Under the pieces are notes generated by a model. That model ran no database searches. It saw only the letters and a program-made list of their open reading frames with translations, and was not told the DNA's origin. From NCBI GenBank assembly GCA_030603605.1, contig JAUVXN010000008.1:1-22968 (forward strand): DNA of 22,968 nt, in the 5' to 3' direction. Both the position numbers and the translations under genes were made by a program. The DNA is from Dehalococcoidales bacterium. GTDB taxonomy: Bacteria > Chloroflexota > Dehalococcoidia > Dehalococcoidales > RBG-16-60-22. This document shows, in pieces, positions 1-7,542 of this stretch (positions are counted from its first letter, which is position 1; every line of letters begins with the position of its first letter).

Positions 1-618
1 CTCATATTTCACCTCTTCAATCGGCATCATCATCGCCCTGGCTACTCGTTTTCCCAGCTCTCTGGCCTGCTTAATATATTCATCTCTCATCAGAACAGTG
101 CCTGGACGGCCGCAAAAATTCACCTGCATCTGGTCAACCAGCTTCCAGGTATGCTGAACAAAGATATTTACTGAAGTGAGTCCCAGAGGAGTCCACTCCG
201 GCTCGCCGCCGCCAACGGAAATGATTCCGCCAACCTTTGTTTTCTTAAGAATTTCAGGGTGCCGGAACATGGTGGGAAGCATTCTTTCGTGGATTGCTTC
301 AAAGTATGAATTTGACCTTAAATGATATACTGGCACACTTAATATTACAGCGTCAGCCTCCACGACGGTCTTTTCCAAAATCCAGGGAACATCATCGTCT
401 TTAATGGCGCACCTTGCCTCTTTTCCCCTTGCCATGGCTATAGAACATGCTTCACAACCCGTACATGGTTTCACTCTCAGGTCCATAGCGCGGATTATCT
501 CCGATTCCACCCCCATCTCCTCCGCTCCCATAAGGGCTTCCTTTAAGAGAATCTCGGAGTTGCCGTTCTTTCTGCCGGTAGATAAACCGATTATCTTTTT
601 CTTTTGTGTCTCAGCCAT
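1..618 (-). CDS. NAD(P)H-dependent flavodoxin-family oxidoreductase (iron-sulfur flavoprotein type), 3' end cut by window edge
   Basis: The frame is open from an ATG at 618 to the window edge, 206 codons without a stop, so the C-terminus is missing. The N-terminus has a beta strand followed by the flavin-phosphate loop STGRKNGNSE (about residues 13-22), typical of the NADPH-dependent FMN reductase / flavodoxin-like fold. It is followed by cysteines C52, C55, C58 and C70 (C-x2-C-x2-C-x11-C), as in iron-sulfur flavoproteins, and by SVPVYH and VGGGEPEWTP, common in this family. The protein probably binds FMN, perhaps a [4Fe-4S] cluster, and acts as a cytoplasmic electron carrier or reductase. 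An AGAGGTG ribosome site lies about 10 nt before the ATG. It reads in the same direction as the UroD-like gene, 221 bp upstream. Substrate and partner cannot be told from sequence. Confidence 0.85.
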   Translation of the reverse strand, partial: MAETQKKKIIGLSTGRKNGNSEILLKEALMGAEEMGVESEIIRAMDLRVKPCTGCEACSIAMARGKEARCAIKDDDVPWILEKTVVEADAVILSVPVYHLRSNSYFEAIHERMLPTMFRHPEILKKTKVGGIISVGGGEPEWTPLGLTSVNIFVQHTWKLVDQMQVNFCGRPGTVLMRDEYIKQARELGKRVARAMMMPIEEVKYE

Positions 619-668
619 TTTAGTTAACACCTCTATTATTATACTCCTGTTGTTCCGTGCCTTCTTAG

Positions 669-683
669 ATTTTGCAGCAAAAT
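669..683. promoter_or_regulatory. 15-bp palindrome ATTTTGC-A-GCAAAAT
   Basis: This is a perfect 7-bp inverted repeat around one central base, about 50 bp upstream of the flavoprotein ATG. The one-base centre makes it a poor RNA hairpin but a fair protein-binding site. No function is proven. An AT-rich palindrome of this size may be chance. Confidence 0.25.
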
Positions 684-687
684 TTGA

Positions 688-825
688 TTATGGGCTGCCC
701 GTGTCATCAAAGCCGAAAAGCTCTTTGACGTAATCCTTGAACTGTCCAGGTATGCCGGTGACGAGTTTCAGGTATATTATCCACAAATTAACTTCCCAGT
801 CCTTTCCTGCAAAGATTGCCAGAGG
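688..825 (-). pseudogene. Relic reading frame resembling the C-terminal segment of the UroD-family gene next door
   Basis: A 45-codon frame on the minus strand begins right after an in-frame TAG at 826-828 and ends with TAA at 688-690. It has no ATG start. Its segment TGIPGQFKDYVKEL aligns with TGTPQQVKDDVKEL of the adjacent UroD-like protein. At the DNA level about three quarters of a 43-nt stretch match, including the shared 14-mer acgtcaaagagctt. It starts 15 nt after the stop of the UroD-like gene. The likely reading is the decayed tail of a second, tandem UroD-family copy. Chance similarity is possible because only the tail remains. Confidence 0.35.
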
Positions 826-839
826 CTACCGCATACCTT

Positions 840-2138
840 CTAATAAACTCCATACTCATGGACGGCATCGGTTAAGGCCTGCACATTTTCGGGCTTTGAT
901 TCATCAGGTATACCCATTCGGCTGTCAATAATCAGACCGCCATTATCGCCGAAGGTGTCAATAAGCTCTTTGACGTCGTCCTTGACCTGCTGCGGCGTTC
1001 CTGTGCACATGAGCGGAGCCGACACATTACCCCAGAAACACATGACGTCCCCCAGTAGTTTCTTGGCTTTCTTGCGGTCCACGTGGTCAAAATGCCCAGC
1101 AACCTTTTTGGGAGGTAATTCCTGAAGGAATTCCAACCTTGGCGTGTAATCACCTTCGAACAGAGGAATGGGTGTCAACCCGGCCTTGATCAAACCCAGA
1201 AAAAGGGCCTTTAGACACGGCCAGTAAAATTTAGCAAACTGCTCATTAGACATGAAACCGGCCGCACCGCGGTGCATAGGTATGAAAACCCCTTTGTTGC
1301 CTGTTTGCTCCGCCATCATGATACATCCACCAATCGTCAGAGGGGTAAACATATCAACTGCCGCCAGCAACTTGTCCGGTACCTGGTACATATCTATCAT
1401 GCTGCCACGCATTCCCCGGAGGGCATCCGATATCCAGTCAAAGGCCGGGAAGGTAATGGGCGCAAAGGTGAAAGGATACCCAAGATTCATCATCTCCATG
1501 GTGTAGCGGATGGTCAGGGCTTTGTTTTTTTCATGCGTCTCTGCCAGCTCCAGCGCCTTTTTGAGCAATTCGACCATGGGCGGCGGTGAAACCATCTCAC
1601 CTATAAGGCCGGGAAGCGTATAGGCGTTTGATAAGAAGAGCAGGGGAGGGGGTTCCATTTGAGACATACCGCTTATGGGCGCCAGCGTGGTGGCGATACG
1701 CGGCCACAGCTTTTTAACAGCAAATTCATTGGGATTAGCCAGCATCTCATCGTATTCATCCTGCATCATGTACTCGCCTTCAACCCATTGAAAAGGCTGG
1801 TCGTCTCCAAGACCGCCGCCGGGCCATTTGAATTGCTTAATGCCCAGGAGCTCTAAGGGACGTACTGAAGGGAGTGAGCCAACCGGTACAGTGGCATCCC
1901 AGTTATGTTTGATGGTTGTCTCTTTCCATACCTCGAGGGTCTTTTCTGGATTGTACATGGTATCCCTGTTCGATATCCCCCTGGCTCTGGTGGGATAATA
2001 ATGAACGATCAAGGGCACTACTGGAACACGATCTGGTTTTCGGAGACTCATTGCGTCTTCGATGCGTTTCTTTCTGGCCAGAAACTCCGGTGATGGTTCA
2101 AAGGCGGGGGCTTGTGGTTTTTGTGTTGATTCAGACAT
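840..2138 (-). CDS. Uroporphyrinogen decarboxylase-family protein (MtaA-like methyltransferase candidate)
   Basis: The 432-residue protein has the UroD/MtaA fold signature. The N-terminal segment ARKKRIEDAMSLRKPDRVPV is typical, and late motifs LFEGDYTPRLEFL, GHFDHVD, VMCFWGNVSAPL and TGTPQQVKDDVKELID belong to the branch of UroD-like proteins that is expanded in anaerobes. It is too long and too divergent for a true heme-pathway HemE (about 340-350 residues). This branch is generally thought to move methyl groups to or from corrinoid proteins. A histidine in GHFDH and a cysteine in VMCFWGN could serve as metal ligands. The start has a perfect AGGAGGT seven bases upstream. A decayed corrinoid-protein tail lies just upstream, which fits a methyltransferase role. 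The substrate is unknown. Confidence 0.82.
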   Translation of the reverse strand: MSESTQKPQAPAFEPSPEFLARKKRIEDAMSLRKPDRVPVVPLIVHYYPTRARGISNRDTMYNPEKTLEVWKETTIKHNWDATVPVGSLPSVRPLELLGIKQFKWPGGGLGDDQPFQWVEGEYMMQDEYDEMLANPNEFAVKKLWPRIATTLAPISGMSQMEPPPLLFLSNAYTLPGLIGEMVSPPPMVELLKKALELAETHEKNKALTIRYTMEMMNLGYPFTFAPITFPAFDWISDALRGMRGSMIDMYQVPDKLLAAVDMFTPLTIGGCIMMAEQTGNKGVFIPMHRGAAGFMSNEQFAKFYWPCLKALFLGLIKAGLTPIPLFEGDYTPRLEFLQELPPKKVAGHFDHVDRKKAKKLLGDVMCFWGNVSAPLMCTGTPQQVKDDVKELIDTFGDNGGLIIDSRMGIPDESKPENVQALTDAVHEYGVY

Positions 2139-2139
2139 A

Positions 2140-2345
2140 TTATTTACCTCCTATCCATCCCTGGGCCGGCGTTACCGCTGCCATGGCGTCTTTGCCATAG
2201 GCATCAGCGCCGGTATACTTTCTTATCTCCTTAATATATTTTTGTGGCTCTTTAATTCGCTAATGTTAATACGTATCTCGTTTGGCACACCCACTAATTT
2301 TATTATTTTCACCACGCGCCTTTGAAACTCAGTAGCCCCCGAAGT
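2140..2345 (-). pseudogene. Decayed 3' end of a corrinoid (B12-binding) protein gene
   Basis: Just before the UroD-like gene, a minus-strand frame ending with TAA at 2140-2142 encodes a tail containing YTGADAYGKDAMAAV and ending WIGGK. The pattern GADAY-x-x-DA-x-x-AV near the C-terminus is typical of small corrinoid proteins that pair with MtaA/MtbA-type methyltransferases. The frame is blocked upstream by stops at 2260-2268. A second coding-like stretch in another frame (about 2223-2345, containing FQRRVVKIIKLVGVPNEIR) could be its continuation before a frameshift. No full B12 domain (DxHxxG) survives here. The family call rests on a short tail and is tentative. Confidence 0.35.
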
Positions 2346-2351
2346 CTATTG

Positions 2352-3314
2352 TTATAGTTGCTGTCTTAGCTTAGATATACTCCGTCTAACACCGGTCATC
2401 ATATGGCGAATTTGATCAACAGAGCCAACCAATCCGCTTGGGAAGTATAACACTACCAAAATAAACAGGATACCGAAGATGATAAGGTGAGCTTCTCCCA
2501 GAGTAAGGGCAAATACCTCTGAAAGAATAACCAAGAAAACGCTGCCAATGATGGGGCCGACTAGGGTGCCAGTACCACCTATCATGACCGCCATGAGTGG
2601 CTCAAATGTCCAAAGGGGGCTAAAAACCGTGGTAATGTACATAAATGAGAGCCGAAAGTAAGCATATACTCCTCCAGCCAAGCCAGCTAAGAAGGCGCTA
2701 ACTAGTAAAGCTGTAACTTTATATTTAAATGTATTAACGCCAGTAACCTGAGCTGCCTGCTCATCATCTCGAATAGCTACCATCGCCAACCCCAGTTTGG
2801 AATTGGTCACCAAATAAACCACTGCAATTGCTATAAGCGCTACCCCTAAGCCAAGGTAATAGCGGGGAATAAGGCTATAGGTGGTAACATAGATGGCTGG
2901 CATTTTGACCCACTCTGGAAAAATGTTTCCCACCACTATTCTCAATGCTTCGGCCAGTGCCAGGGTACCGATGGAGAAGTATACACCCTTAAGCCGCAGA
3001 GTGGGTAGACCAATAAATACTGCCAAGGCCGTGGCTGATAAACCTCCGGCTATTACCGCCAGATATATCGGCACCTCCGCCTGCCAGATGAAATGGGTAA
3101 TCAGTACTCCACAACCGAAGAAGGCGGCAAGGCCAAGGTTAATCTGACCAGTATAACCCCCCAGAAGGTTCCAACTCTGAGACATAGTGATGAAGATGAA
3201 CAGCATAACCATTAGATTCAGGATATTGGTTCCTATTTCAATAACCATGGGGAGCACTATGCAAGCTGCAACTACAACTACAATTGCTAGTAACTTCTTC
3301 CAATTAGTCGCCAT
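2352..3314 (-). CDS. livM: Branched-chain amino acid-type ABC transporter permease LivM
   Basis: This 320-residue, highly hydrophobic protein has about eight to nine membrane segments and is of usual LivM length. The conserved LivM start of the permease domain is clear near residues 46-70: SWNLLGGYTGQINLGLAAFFG. Later marks are LRLKGVYFSIGTLALAEALRI, DDEQAAQVTGVN (cytoplasmic coupling loop) and MIGGTGTLVGPIIGSVFL. It forms half of the membrane channel with LivH. It is the last transporter gene of the run and starts 9 bp after livH. The family imports branched-chain amino acids, but many members in anaerobes carry aromatic or short carboxylic acids or amides. Specificity here is unknown. Confidence 0.95.
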   Translation of the reverse strand: MATNWKKLLAIVVVVAACIVLPMVIEIGTNILNLMVMLFIFITMSQSWNLLGGYTGQINLGLAAFFGCGVLITHFIWQAEVPIYLAVIAGGLSATALAVFIGLPTLRLKGVYFSIGTLALAEALRIVVGNIFPEWVKMPAIYVTTYSLIPRYYLGLGVALIAIAVVYLVTNSKLGLAMVAIRDDEQAAQVTGVNTFKYKVTALLVSAFLAGLAGGVYAYFRLSFMYITTVFSPLWTFEPLMAVMIGGTGTLVGPIIGSVFLVILSEVFALTLGEAHLIIFGILFILVVLYFPSGLVGSVDQIRHMMTGVRRSISKLRQQL

Positions 3315-3323
3315 AACAGGATC

Positions 3324-4202
3324 CTACTCCCTTTTAGTAAATAATCCCTGCGGTCTGAACATCAGCACTATAATAAATATGACAAGCGCAACAGCCTGCC
3401 GGTAGGGAGCTCCAACAACAAAAATACTGGCTGACTCTATCAATCCCAATATGATACCAGCGGGAAGGATGGCATTAATATTCCCCTCCCCAGCCAGTAC
3501 CATAACCACTATACCTATCAATAGCCAGCTTAGGCCACTGGTCGGCGTGATGGAGTAGCTTGAAACGATAACGACACCAGCCACGCCGGCCAGAGCTACG
3601 GCAATACCAGAGGAAATTAAATAGGTTCGCTGAACATTGATTCCACATAAGCTGGCGGCCTCAGCATCCTGCGTTGCCGCCCTCACGTGTTTACCGAAGT
3701 AGGTCCTGCTGAGAATAAAATACAAAGCAACTGCAGCCAGGATAGCGATGCCAAGACCGCACAGGCCGTTGATACCCAGCCTGGCACCGAAAATAGTAAG
3801 CGCCTCTCCGGTGTAAGAGGTTATTATGCTCCGGACGTTAGATGTCCAGACTAAAGTCATTGCGTTATCCAGCACGTATATTACGCCAAAGGTAATTAAT
3901 AAAGAGCTGTCAATCCTCATTCCGATATTCGGCAATTTCAGCAATGGTGAAAGCGTGAGCTTATATAGAATCAAGCCCGCTAAAAACGTGGCAATGATAA
4001 CTAATGGGATAGAAAGGTAGGGGTCTATGCCCCATAGAGAAAAAAGCCAGTAACTAACATAGCCGCCAAGTATTATGAAAGTGCCATGGGCAATATTAAG
4101 GAATTTCATGATGCCCATGATTAGACCAAGGCCTAAGGCTATAAGTCCATAAAGGGCTCCTAACACAATCCCAGAAGCAATAACCTGGGTTACATTTTCC
4201 AC
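3324..4202 (-). CDS. livH: Branched-chain amino acid-type ABC transporter permease LivH
   Basis: This 292-residue integral membrane protein has the diagnostic N-terminal motif GALYGLIALGLGLIMGIMKFLNIAHGTF, cut here only by the usual variation, and about eight membrane segments. The coupling-loop region AATQDAEAASLCGINVQRTYLISSGIAVALAGVAG is well conserved, as is the C-terminal FRPQGLFTKRE. It pairs with LivM to form the translocation path. Its ATG is 3 bp after the stop of livF, so the two are almost certainly translationally coupled. Confidence 0.95.
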   Translation of the reverse strand: MENVTQVIASGIVLGALYGLIALGLGLIMGIMKFLNIAHGTFIILGGYVSYWLFSLWGIDPYLSIPLVIIATFLAGLILYKLTLSPLLKLPNIGMRIDSSLLITFGVIYVLDNAMTLVWTSNVRSIITSYTGEALTIFGARLGINGLCGLGIAILAAVALYFILSRTYFGKHVRAATQDAEAASLCGINVQRTYLISSGIAVALAGVAGVVIVSSYSITPTSGLSWLLIGIVVMVLAGEGNINAILPAGIILGLIESASIFVVGAPYRQAVALVIFIIVLMFRPQGLFTKRE

Positions 4203-4205
4203 TAT

Positions 4206-4934
4206 TTAATCTGCTTTCTCTAGTGGGCTGGTACCTAGATAAGCCTCTTTAATTCGCTCACTGCTTAAAAGTGCTCTGGCATCACCTTGGTCTTGAATAT
4301 GGCCATTCTCAACAATGTAGCCGCGGTCAGCCATGGATAGAGCCATATTAACATCCTGCTCCACCAGGAAAATGGTGAGCTTCTTTGACTTGTTTATGTC
4401 TTTGAGGACCCGGGAGATTTCTTCCACCAAAAGTGGGCTTAAGCCCAGAGACATCTCATCAATCAGGAGAAGCCTTGGCTGGGACATAATCGCCCTGCCT
4501 ATAGCTAGCATCTGCTGCTCTCCACCGCTCAATGTGCCTGCCTTTTGTTTCGCCCTTTCCCTTAAAATTGGAAAAAGCTCATAAATCCAGCCGAGAGTGT
4601 CAGACCTTACTTTCTTCGCTTCTCTAATAGAAGCGCCCACTTCCAGGTTCTCCAGCACAGTCATCTGAGGAAATAGCCTTCTCCCTTCGGGAACCATACA
4701 GATGCCCAGCTCCACTATCCGGTGCGCAGGCAGCTTGTCTAGGCATGTTCCCTCAAAACTAATGCTCCCGGTTTTAGGCTTGAGTAGTCCTGAGATGGTT
4801 TTCATGATGGTGCTCTTGCCTGCTCCATTAGAGCCGATAAGGGTTACTATTTCCCCCTCTTCAATGGTAAGGGATATATCCCATAATGCCTGGAGGTCGC
4901 CGTAATAAACGTCTATGTGGCTAATCTCTAGCAT
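4206..4934 (-). CDS. livF: Branched-chain amino acid-type ABC transporter ATP-binding protein LivF
   Basis: This 242-residue cytoplasmic ATPase has all standard ABC motifs: Walker A GSNGAGKST (about residues 34-42), signature LSGGEQQMLAIGRA, Walker B LLLIDEMSLGLSP, and the H-loop region replaced by FLVEQDVNMAL as is normal for LivF. The segment MVPEGRRLFPQMTVLENL is typical of LivF rather than LivG. The start overlaps the end of livG by 14 bp, with an AGGAAAAGG ribosome site inside livG. It powers LivH-LivM together with LivG. Confidence 0.95.
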   Translation of the reverse strand: MLEISHIDVYYGDLQALWDISLTIEEGEIVTLIGSNGAGKSTIMKTISGLLKPKTGSISFEGTCLDKLPAHRIVELGICMVPEGRRLFPQMTVLENLEVGASIREAKKVRSDTLGWIYELFPILRERAKQKAGTLSGGEQQMLAIGRAIMSQPRLLLIDEMSLGLSPLLVEEISRVLKDINKSKKLTIFLVEQDVNMALSMADRGYIVENGHIQDQGDARALLSSERIKEAYLGTSPLEKAD

Positions 4935-5709
4935 GTCGGCCTTTTCCTAAATATGCCTCGATGACGTGGCTATTGCTGGCTACTTCCTGGGGTGTGCCAT
5001 CAGCAATTTTCTCCCCAACATTTAGCACGATTACCCTGTCCGAAATTCCCATTATCGCCTTCATTACATGCTCAACCACTATCACCGTTATCCCCGAATC
5101 CCTTATCCCCCTTACTAACCGCATGGCATCTTCCACCTCTGTCGGGTTTAAACCGGCCATCATCTCATCCAGTAACAGTAGCTTGGGTCTTGTCGCCAGC
5201 GCCCGGGCAATCTCCAACCGCTTGCGGTCAACCAGGCCGAGCATCCCCGCCATCGGCACCCGCTTGCCAATAAGTCCAGTAAGAGCCAGGATCTGTTCTG
5301 CTTCAATGTGGGCTTGCCTTGTATTCCGGGCTGGGTCACTGCCATAAGCCCTGCCCACCATTACGTTTTTCAAAGGGGATAACTGGCTAAACGGCTTAAC
5401 CAGTTGAAAGGTCCTGGCGATTCCACTCTGGCATATCTTATAAGCAGGGATACCGGTTATGTCTTTATCGTTGAACCTTATCCTGCCTGTATCCGGCTTT
5501 AGAAGCCCGGATATTAGATTAAATAGGGTACTTTTGCCTGACCCGTTGGGACCGATAAGCCCCAATATCTCCCCGTGGTTAAGGGTAAGACTAACTCGGT
5601 TGATAGCCAGTACCCCGCCAAAGGCTTTGGATAAGTTTTCTACCTCAAGTAATGTCATACTTAATGGCATTAACCGCGGTGCCATAGTCCACCCCGGTAG
5701 CACCGACAT
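4921..5709 (-). CDS. livG: Branched-chain amino acid-type ABC transporter ATP-binding protein LivG, with atypical signature motif
   Basis: In this 262-residue ABC ATPase, Walker A is GPNGSGKST (residues 53-61), Walker B LLLLDEMMAGLNP, and the H-loop VVVEHVMKAIM. The LivG-specific insert GIARTFQLVKPFSQLSPLKNVMVG is present. The usual LSGGQ or LxYGxQ signature is replaced by LGLVDRKRLEIARAL. The rest of the helix is conserved, so this looks like a family variant rather than damage. The start is uncertain: the coordinate given is the longest frame, but homologous proteins normally begin near TLLEVENLSKAFGG, which would put the ATG at 5658. Neither start has a strong ribosome site. Confidence 0.93.
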   Translation of the reverse strand: MSVLPGWTMAPRLMPLSMTLLEVENLSKAFGGVLAINRVSLTLNHGEILGLIGPNGSGKSTLFNLISGLLKPDTGRIRFNDKDITGIPAYKICQSGIARTFQLVKPFSQLSPLKNVMVGRAYGSDPARNTRQAHIEAEQILALTGLIGKRVPMAGMLGLVDRKRLEIARALATRPKLLLLDEMMAGLNPTEVEDAMRLVRGIRDSGITVIVVEHVMKAIMGISDRVIVLNVGEKIADGTPQEVASNSHVIEAYLGKGRHARD

Positions 5710-5840
5710 CGTCCTGGGTGCTTAATAGGTTAGAGGCGCACGAGACGATGAGTCCCTCTCCTTATATTTTTTACCGAAAAGAGCATACAGCTGTGTTAGC
5801 CGTAAATGGATTGCACTTTAATCCCGGGCTTGATTCGGAT

Positions 5841-5883
5841 GGTGTATCCCAGCCACTGTACCAACAGCGAGCTGGGATACACC
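5841..5883 (-). other. Intercistronic hairpin between livK and livG (perfect 13-bp stem)
   Basis: The arms ggtgtatcccagc (5841-5853) and gctgggatacacc (5871-5883) are perfectly complementary, with a 17-nt loop. The hairpin begins 11 bp after the livK stop on the transcribed (minus) strand. No T-run follows, so it is not a standard intrinsic terminator. Such structures after binding-protein genes often protect the upstream mRNA from 3' decay and let the binding protein outnumber the membrane parts. That role is inferred here. Confidence 0.7.
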
Positions 5884-5893
5884 TTACCTAATC

Positions 5894-7150
5894 TTATTCA
5901 CTTGGAATGGGGTAAACCAGTGGCTTTGTTGCAAAGTCATCTGGCCACACGATTTCCTGTGCTCCATTCTGCCACTGTTGTAGCAGGTATACAGGATCAA
6001 TTACTCCACCAGTCTCATTAAACTTGATTTGACCTTTAACGGTCATCATATCAGTGGCACTTATAGCACCCCTGATTGCATCCCTATCCAGCGTGCCGGC
6101 TCTCTCGATCGCGTCGGCAATTACCTCGAGAGCAGCATAAGAAGATCCGACAAGAGGATGTGGCTCTGTTCCATACTCAGCTATATGCGCGGCAACAAGC
6201 TCCTCATTCCCGGCGAATGGTAACACGGAGGACCAGAAAATATTGCCTATTACGTACTCACCCATCGGCCCCAAATCAGCCCATGCCGGGTCGTCACAGC
6301 CTCTGATTATAATAATTGCCTTCGGGTTAAAACCAAGTTCCTTACTTTGCCTTAGGGTGGTAATGGCATCAGCAGTGTTAGCGGAACTAAAGAGCACCTC
6401 GGCACCGGCATCCTTGGCTTCATTGATAAGGGGACTCAGGTCTGGAGCCAGCGTTGCATACTGTCCCTCATAAACTATGTCAATACCCTTATCAGCGAGT
6501 GCTTGTTTGACAGCATCCGTCAACTCTGTAACAAAAAACATCTGCTCTTCAAAGAGAGCCCACTTTGTCGGCCTTGTTTCTGCAGGGAGACTATCAAAAA
6601 CCTTAACTATTAGGGGTGCTATATCCCAGTTCAGCGCGTCTAGAGAAAACCAGTATTGATAGCCCGCCAGGCCCAGCGCACTTATAGTCGAGGCGACGGA
6701 TATCGCCGGCAGTTTGTTCTTTTCAAAGATCTCAGCCGCTGCGCTGATCATGGTGGTGCCGGTGGCAACAGACACGTTGTATTGCGCGTTTAGCGCCTCG
6801 GCACGGGCAACAGCCGTCTCTGCATCTCCTTCAATGTCCAGGTAAATTAGTTCCAGGGGTATCTTTTTATCAAATTCCTTGACATAGACGCCACCATCTT
6901 GGTTTATCTTTTCCGCCCCTAATTCGTAGCCAATTTTCGACGGCACTCCAATAGCAGCATCAAATCCAGTCAGAGAGACTAAGACACCAACCTTTATGCT
7001 TTCAGGGGCTGGTGGTACTGTAGTCGGTGGTGAAGTTGTAGGTGGGATTGTGGGCACTTCATCTTCTGGTGTTGCCGGACAAGCGGGTACAAAAGCCAGC
7101 AAGGTAACCAGTGCTATAGCTACAAAAATCATCAAACCTGCTTTTTTCAT
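5894..7150 (-). CDS. livK: ABC transporter substrate-binding lipoprotein, LivK / Peripla_BP_6 family
   Basis: The 418-residue protein starts with a short basic stretch, a hydrophobic segment and the lipobox-like VPAC at residues 21-24, so it is probably a lipid-anchored extracytoplasmic protein. A Pro/Thr-rich linker (about residues 25-50) follows. The receptor domain begins at IKVGVLVSLTGFDAAIG, the standard opening of type I periplasmic binding proteins, and contains EKINQDGGV and late GTEPHPLVGSSYAALEVIADAI. It captures the solute for LivHMGF. The start has GGGAGGGAG six bases upstream. The gene lies first in the transporter run, 184 bp before livG, and diverges from a MarR regulator. The ligand is unknown; an aromatic or aliphatic carboxylate is as plausible as an amino acid. 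Confidence 0.93.
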   Translation of the reverse strand: MKKAGLMIFVAIALVTLLAFVPACPATPEDEVPTIPPTTSPPTTVPPAPESIKVGVLVSLTGFDAAIGVPSKIGYELGAEKINQDGGVYVKEFDKKIPLELIYLDIEGDAETAVARAEALNAQYNVSVATGTTMISAAAEIFEKNKLPAISVASTISALGLAGYQYWFSLDALNWDIAPLIVKVFDSLPAETRPTKWALFEEQMFFVTELTDAVKQALADKGIDIVYEGQYATLAPDLSPLINEAKDAGAEVLFSSANTADAITTLRQSKELGFNPKAIIIIRGCDDPAWADLGPMGEYVIGNIFWSSVLPFAGNEELVAAHIAEYGTEPHPLVGSSYAALEVIADAIERAGTLDRDAIRGAISATDMMTVKGQIKFNETGGVIDPVYLLQQWQNGAQEIVWPDDFATKPLVYPIPSE

Positions 7151-7389
7151 GTCACTCCCTCCCTTTCATATTTTCCCTTAATAATTGCAGATTGTTTGAA
7201 CTTTAGAATATCTTGAATATATCACCTCCTCGTTATTTATTTTTATCCGGGCCAACTCTGTTTTTGCTGACAGAACTATTTAAATATAAGTAAATCAGTT
7301 AAGGCGGATTGCTATAATTCCATAACGCTATATTGTGACTCTGCTTACGAAGTCATTATAGACATCGATGTTGACGTCATAATGTAATT

Positions 7390-7411
7390 TATGCTAACCT
7401 ATTTTAGCATA
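7390..7411. promoter_or_regulatory. Candidate MarR operator, perfect inverted repeat TATGCTAA-N6-TTAGCATA
   Basis: The two 8-bp arms are exactly complementary around six bases (cctatt). The 22-bp size and AT-rich dyad fit the sites bound by MarR dimers. It lies between livK and the MarR gene, about 80-100 bp before the predicted MarR promoter. Binding is inferred. Confidence 0.45.
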
Positions 7412-7489
7412 TATACTGCTACTGTCAATATCTTGTTTAGCAGACTACTGTTAATCGAAAAGTGAAAGCACATGCCGAAAAGCCGAGTA

Positions 7490-7519
7490 TTGTAATCATT
7501 TTAATTTTTAGGGTACAAT
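7490..7519 (+). promoter_or_regulatory. Sigma-70-like promoter of the MarR gene
   Basis: ttgtaa at 7490-7495 and tacaat at 7514-7519 are separated by 18 bp, and match the consensus at four and five of six positions. Transcription would begin about 15-20 nt before the ATG at 7543, giving a very short leader without a clear ribosome site. Confidence 0.4.
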
Positions 7520-7542
7520 GACTTGACTATATCCAAAAGCCA

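Larger units (their letters stand above)
7151..7542. promoter_or_regulatory. Divergent livK-marR control region
   Basis: This 392-bp AT-rich region contains no gene. It holds livK's own ribosome site next to 7150, a second, perfect AGGAGGTGAT on the minus strand at 7221-7230 with no ATG after it, a 10-bp palindrome acatcgatgt around 7362-7371 flanked by cattat/ataatg arms, a perfect 8-bp inverted repeat at 7390-7411, and a sigma-70-like promoter for the MarR gene near 7490-7519. The arrangement suggests that the MarR protein controls both directions. Confidence 0.55.

Noticed and set aside
638..643. TATAAT on the minus strand as the flavoprotein promoter -10
   Set aside because: No -35 is at a usable distance, and the start of transcription would fall inside the ribosome site.
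840..2138. Heme-pathway uroporphyrinogen decarboxylase HemE
   Set aside because: The protein is about 80 residues too long, no heme gene is near, and its motifs belong to the MtaA-like branch.
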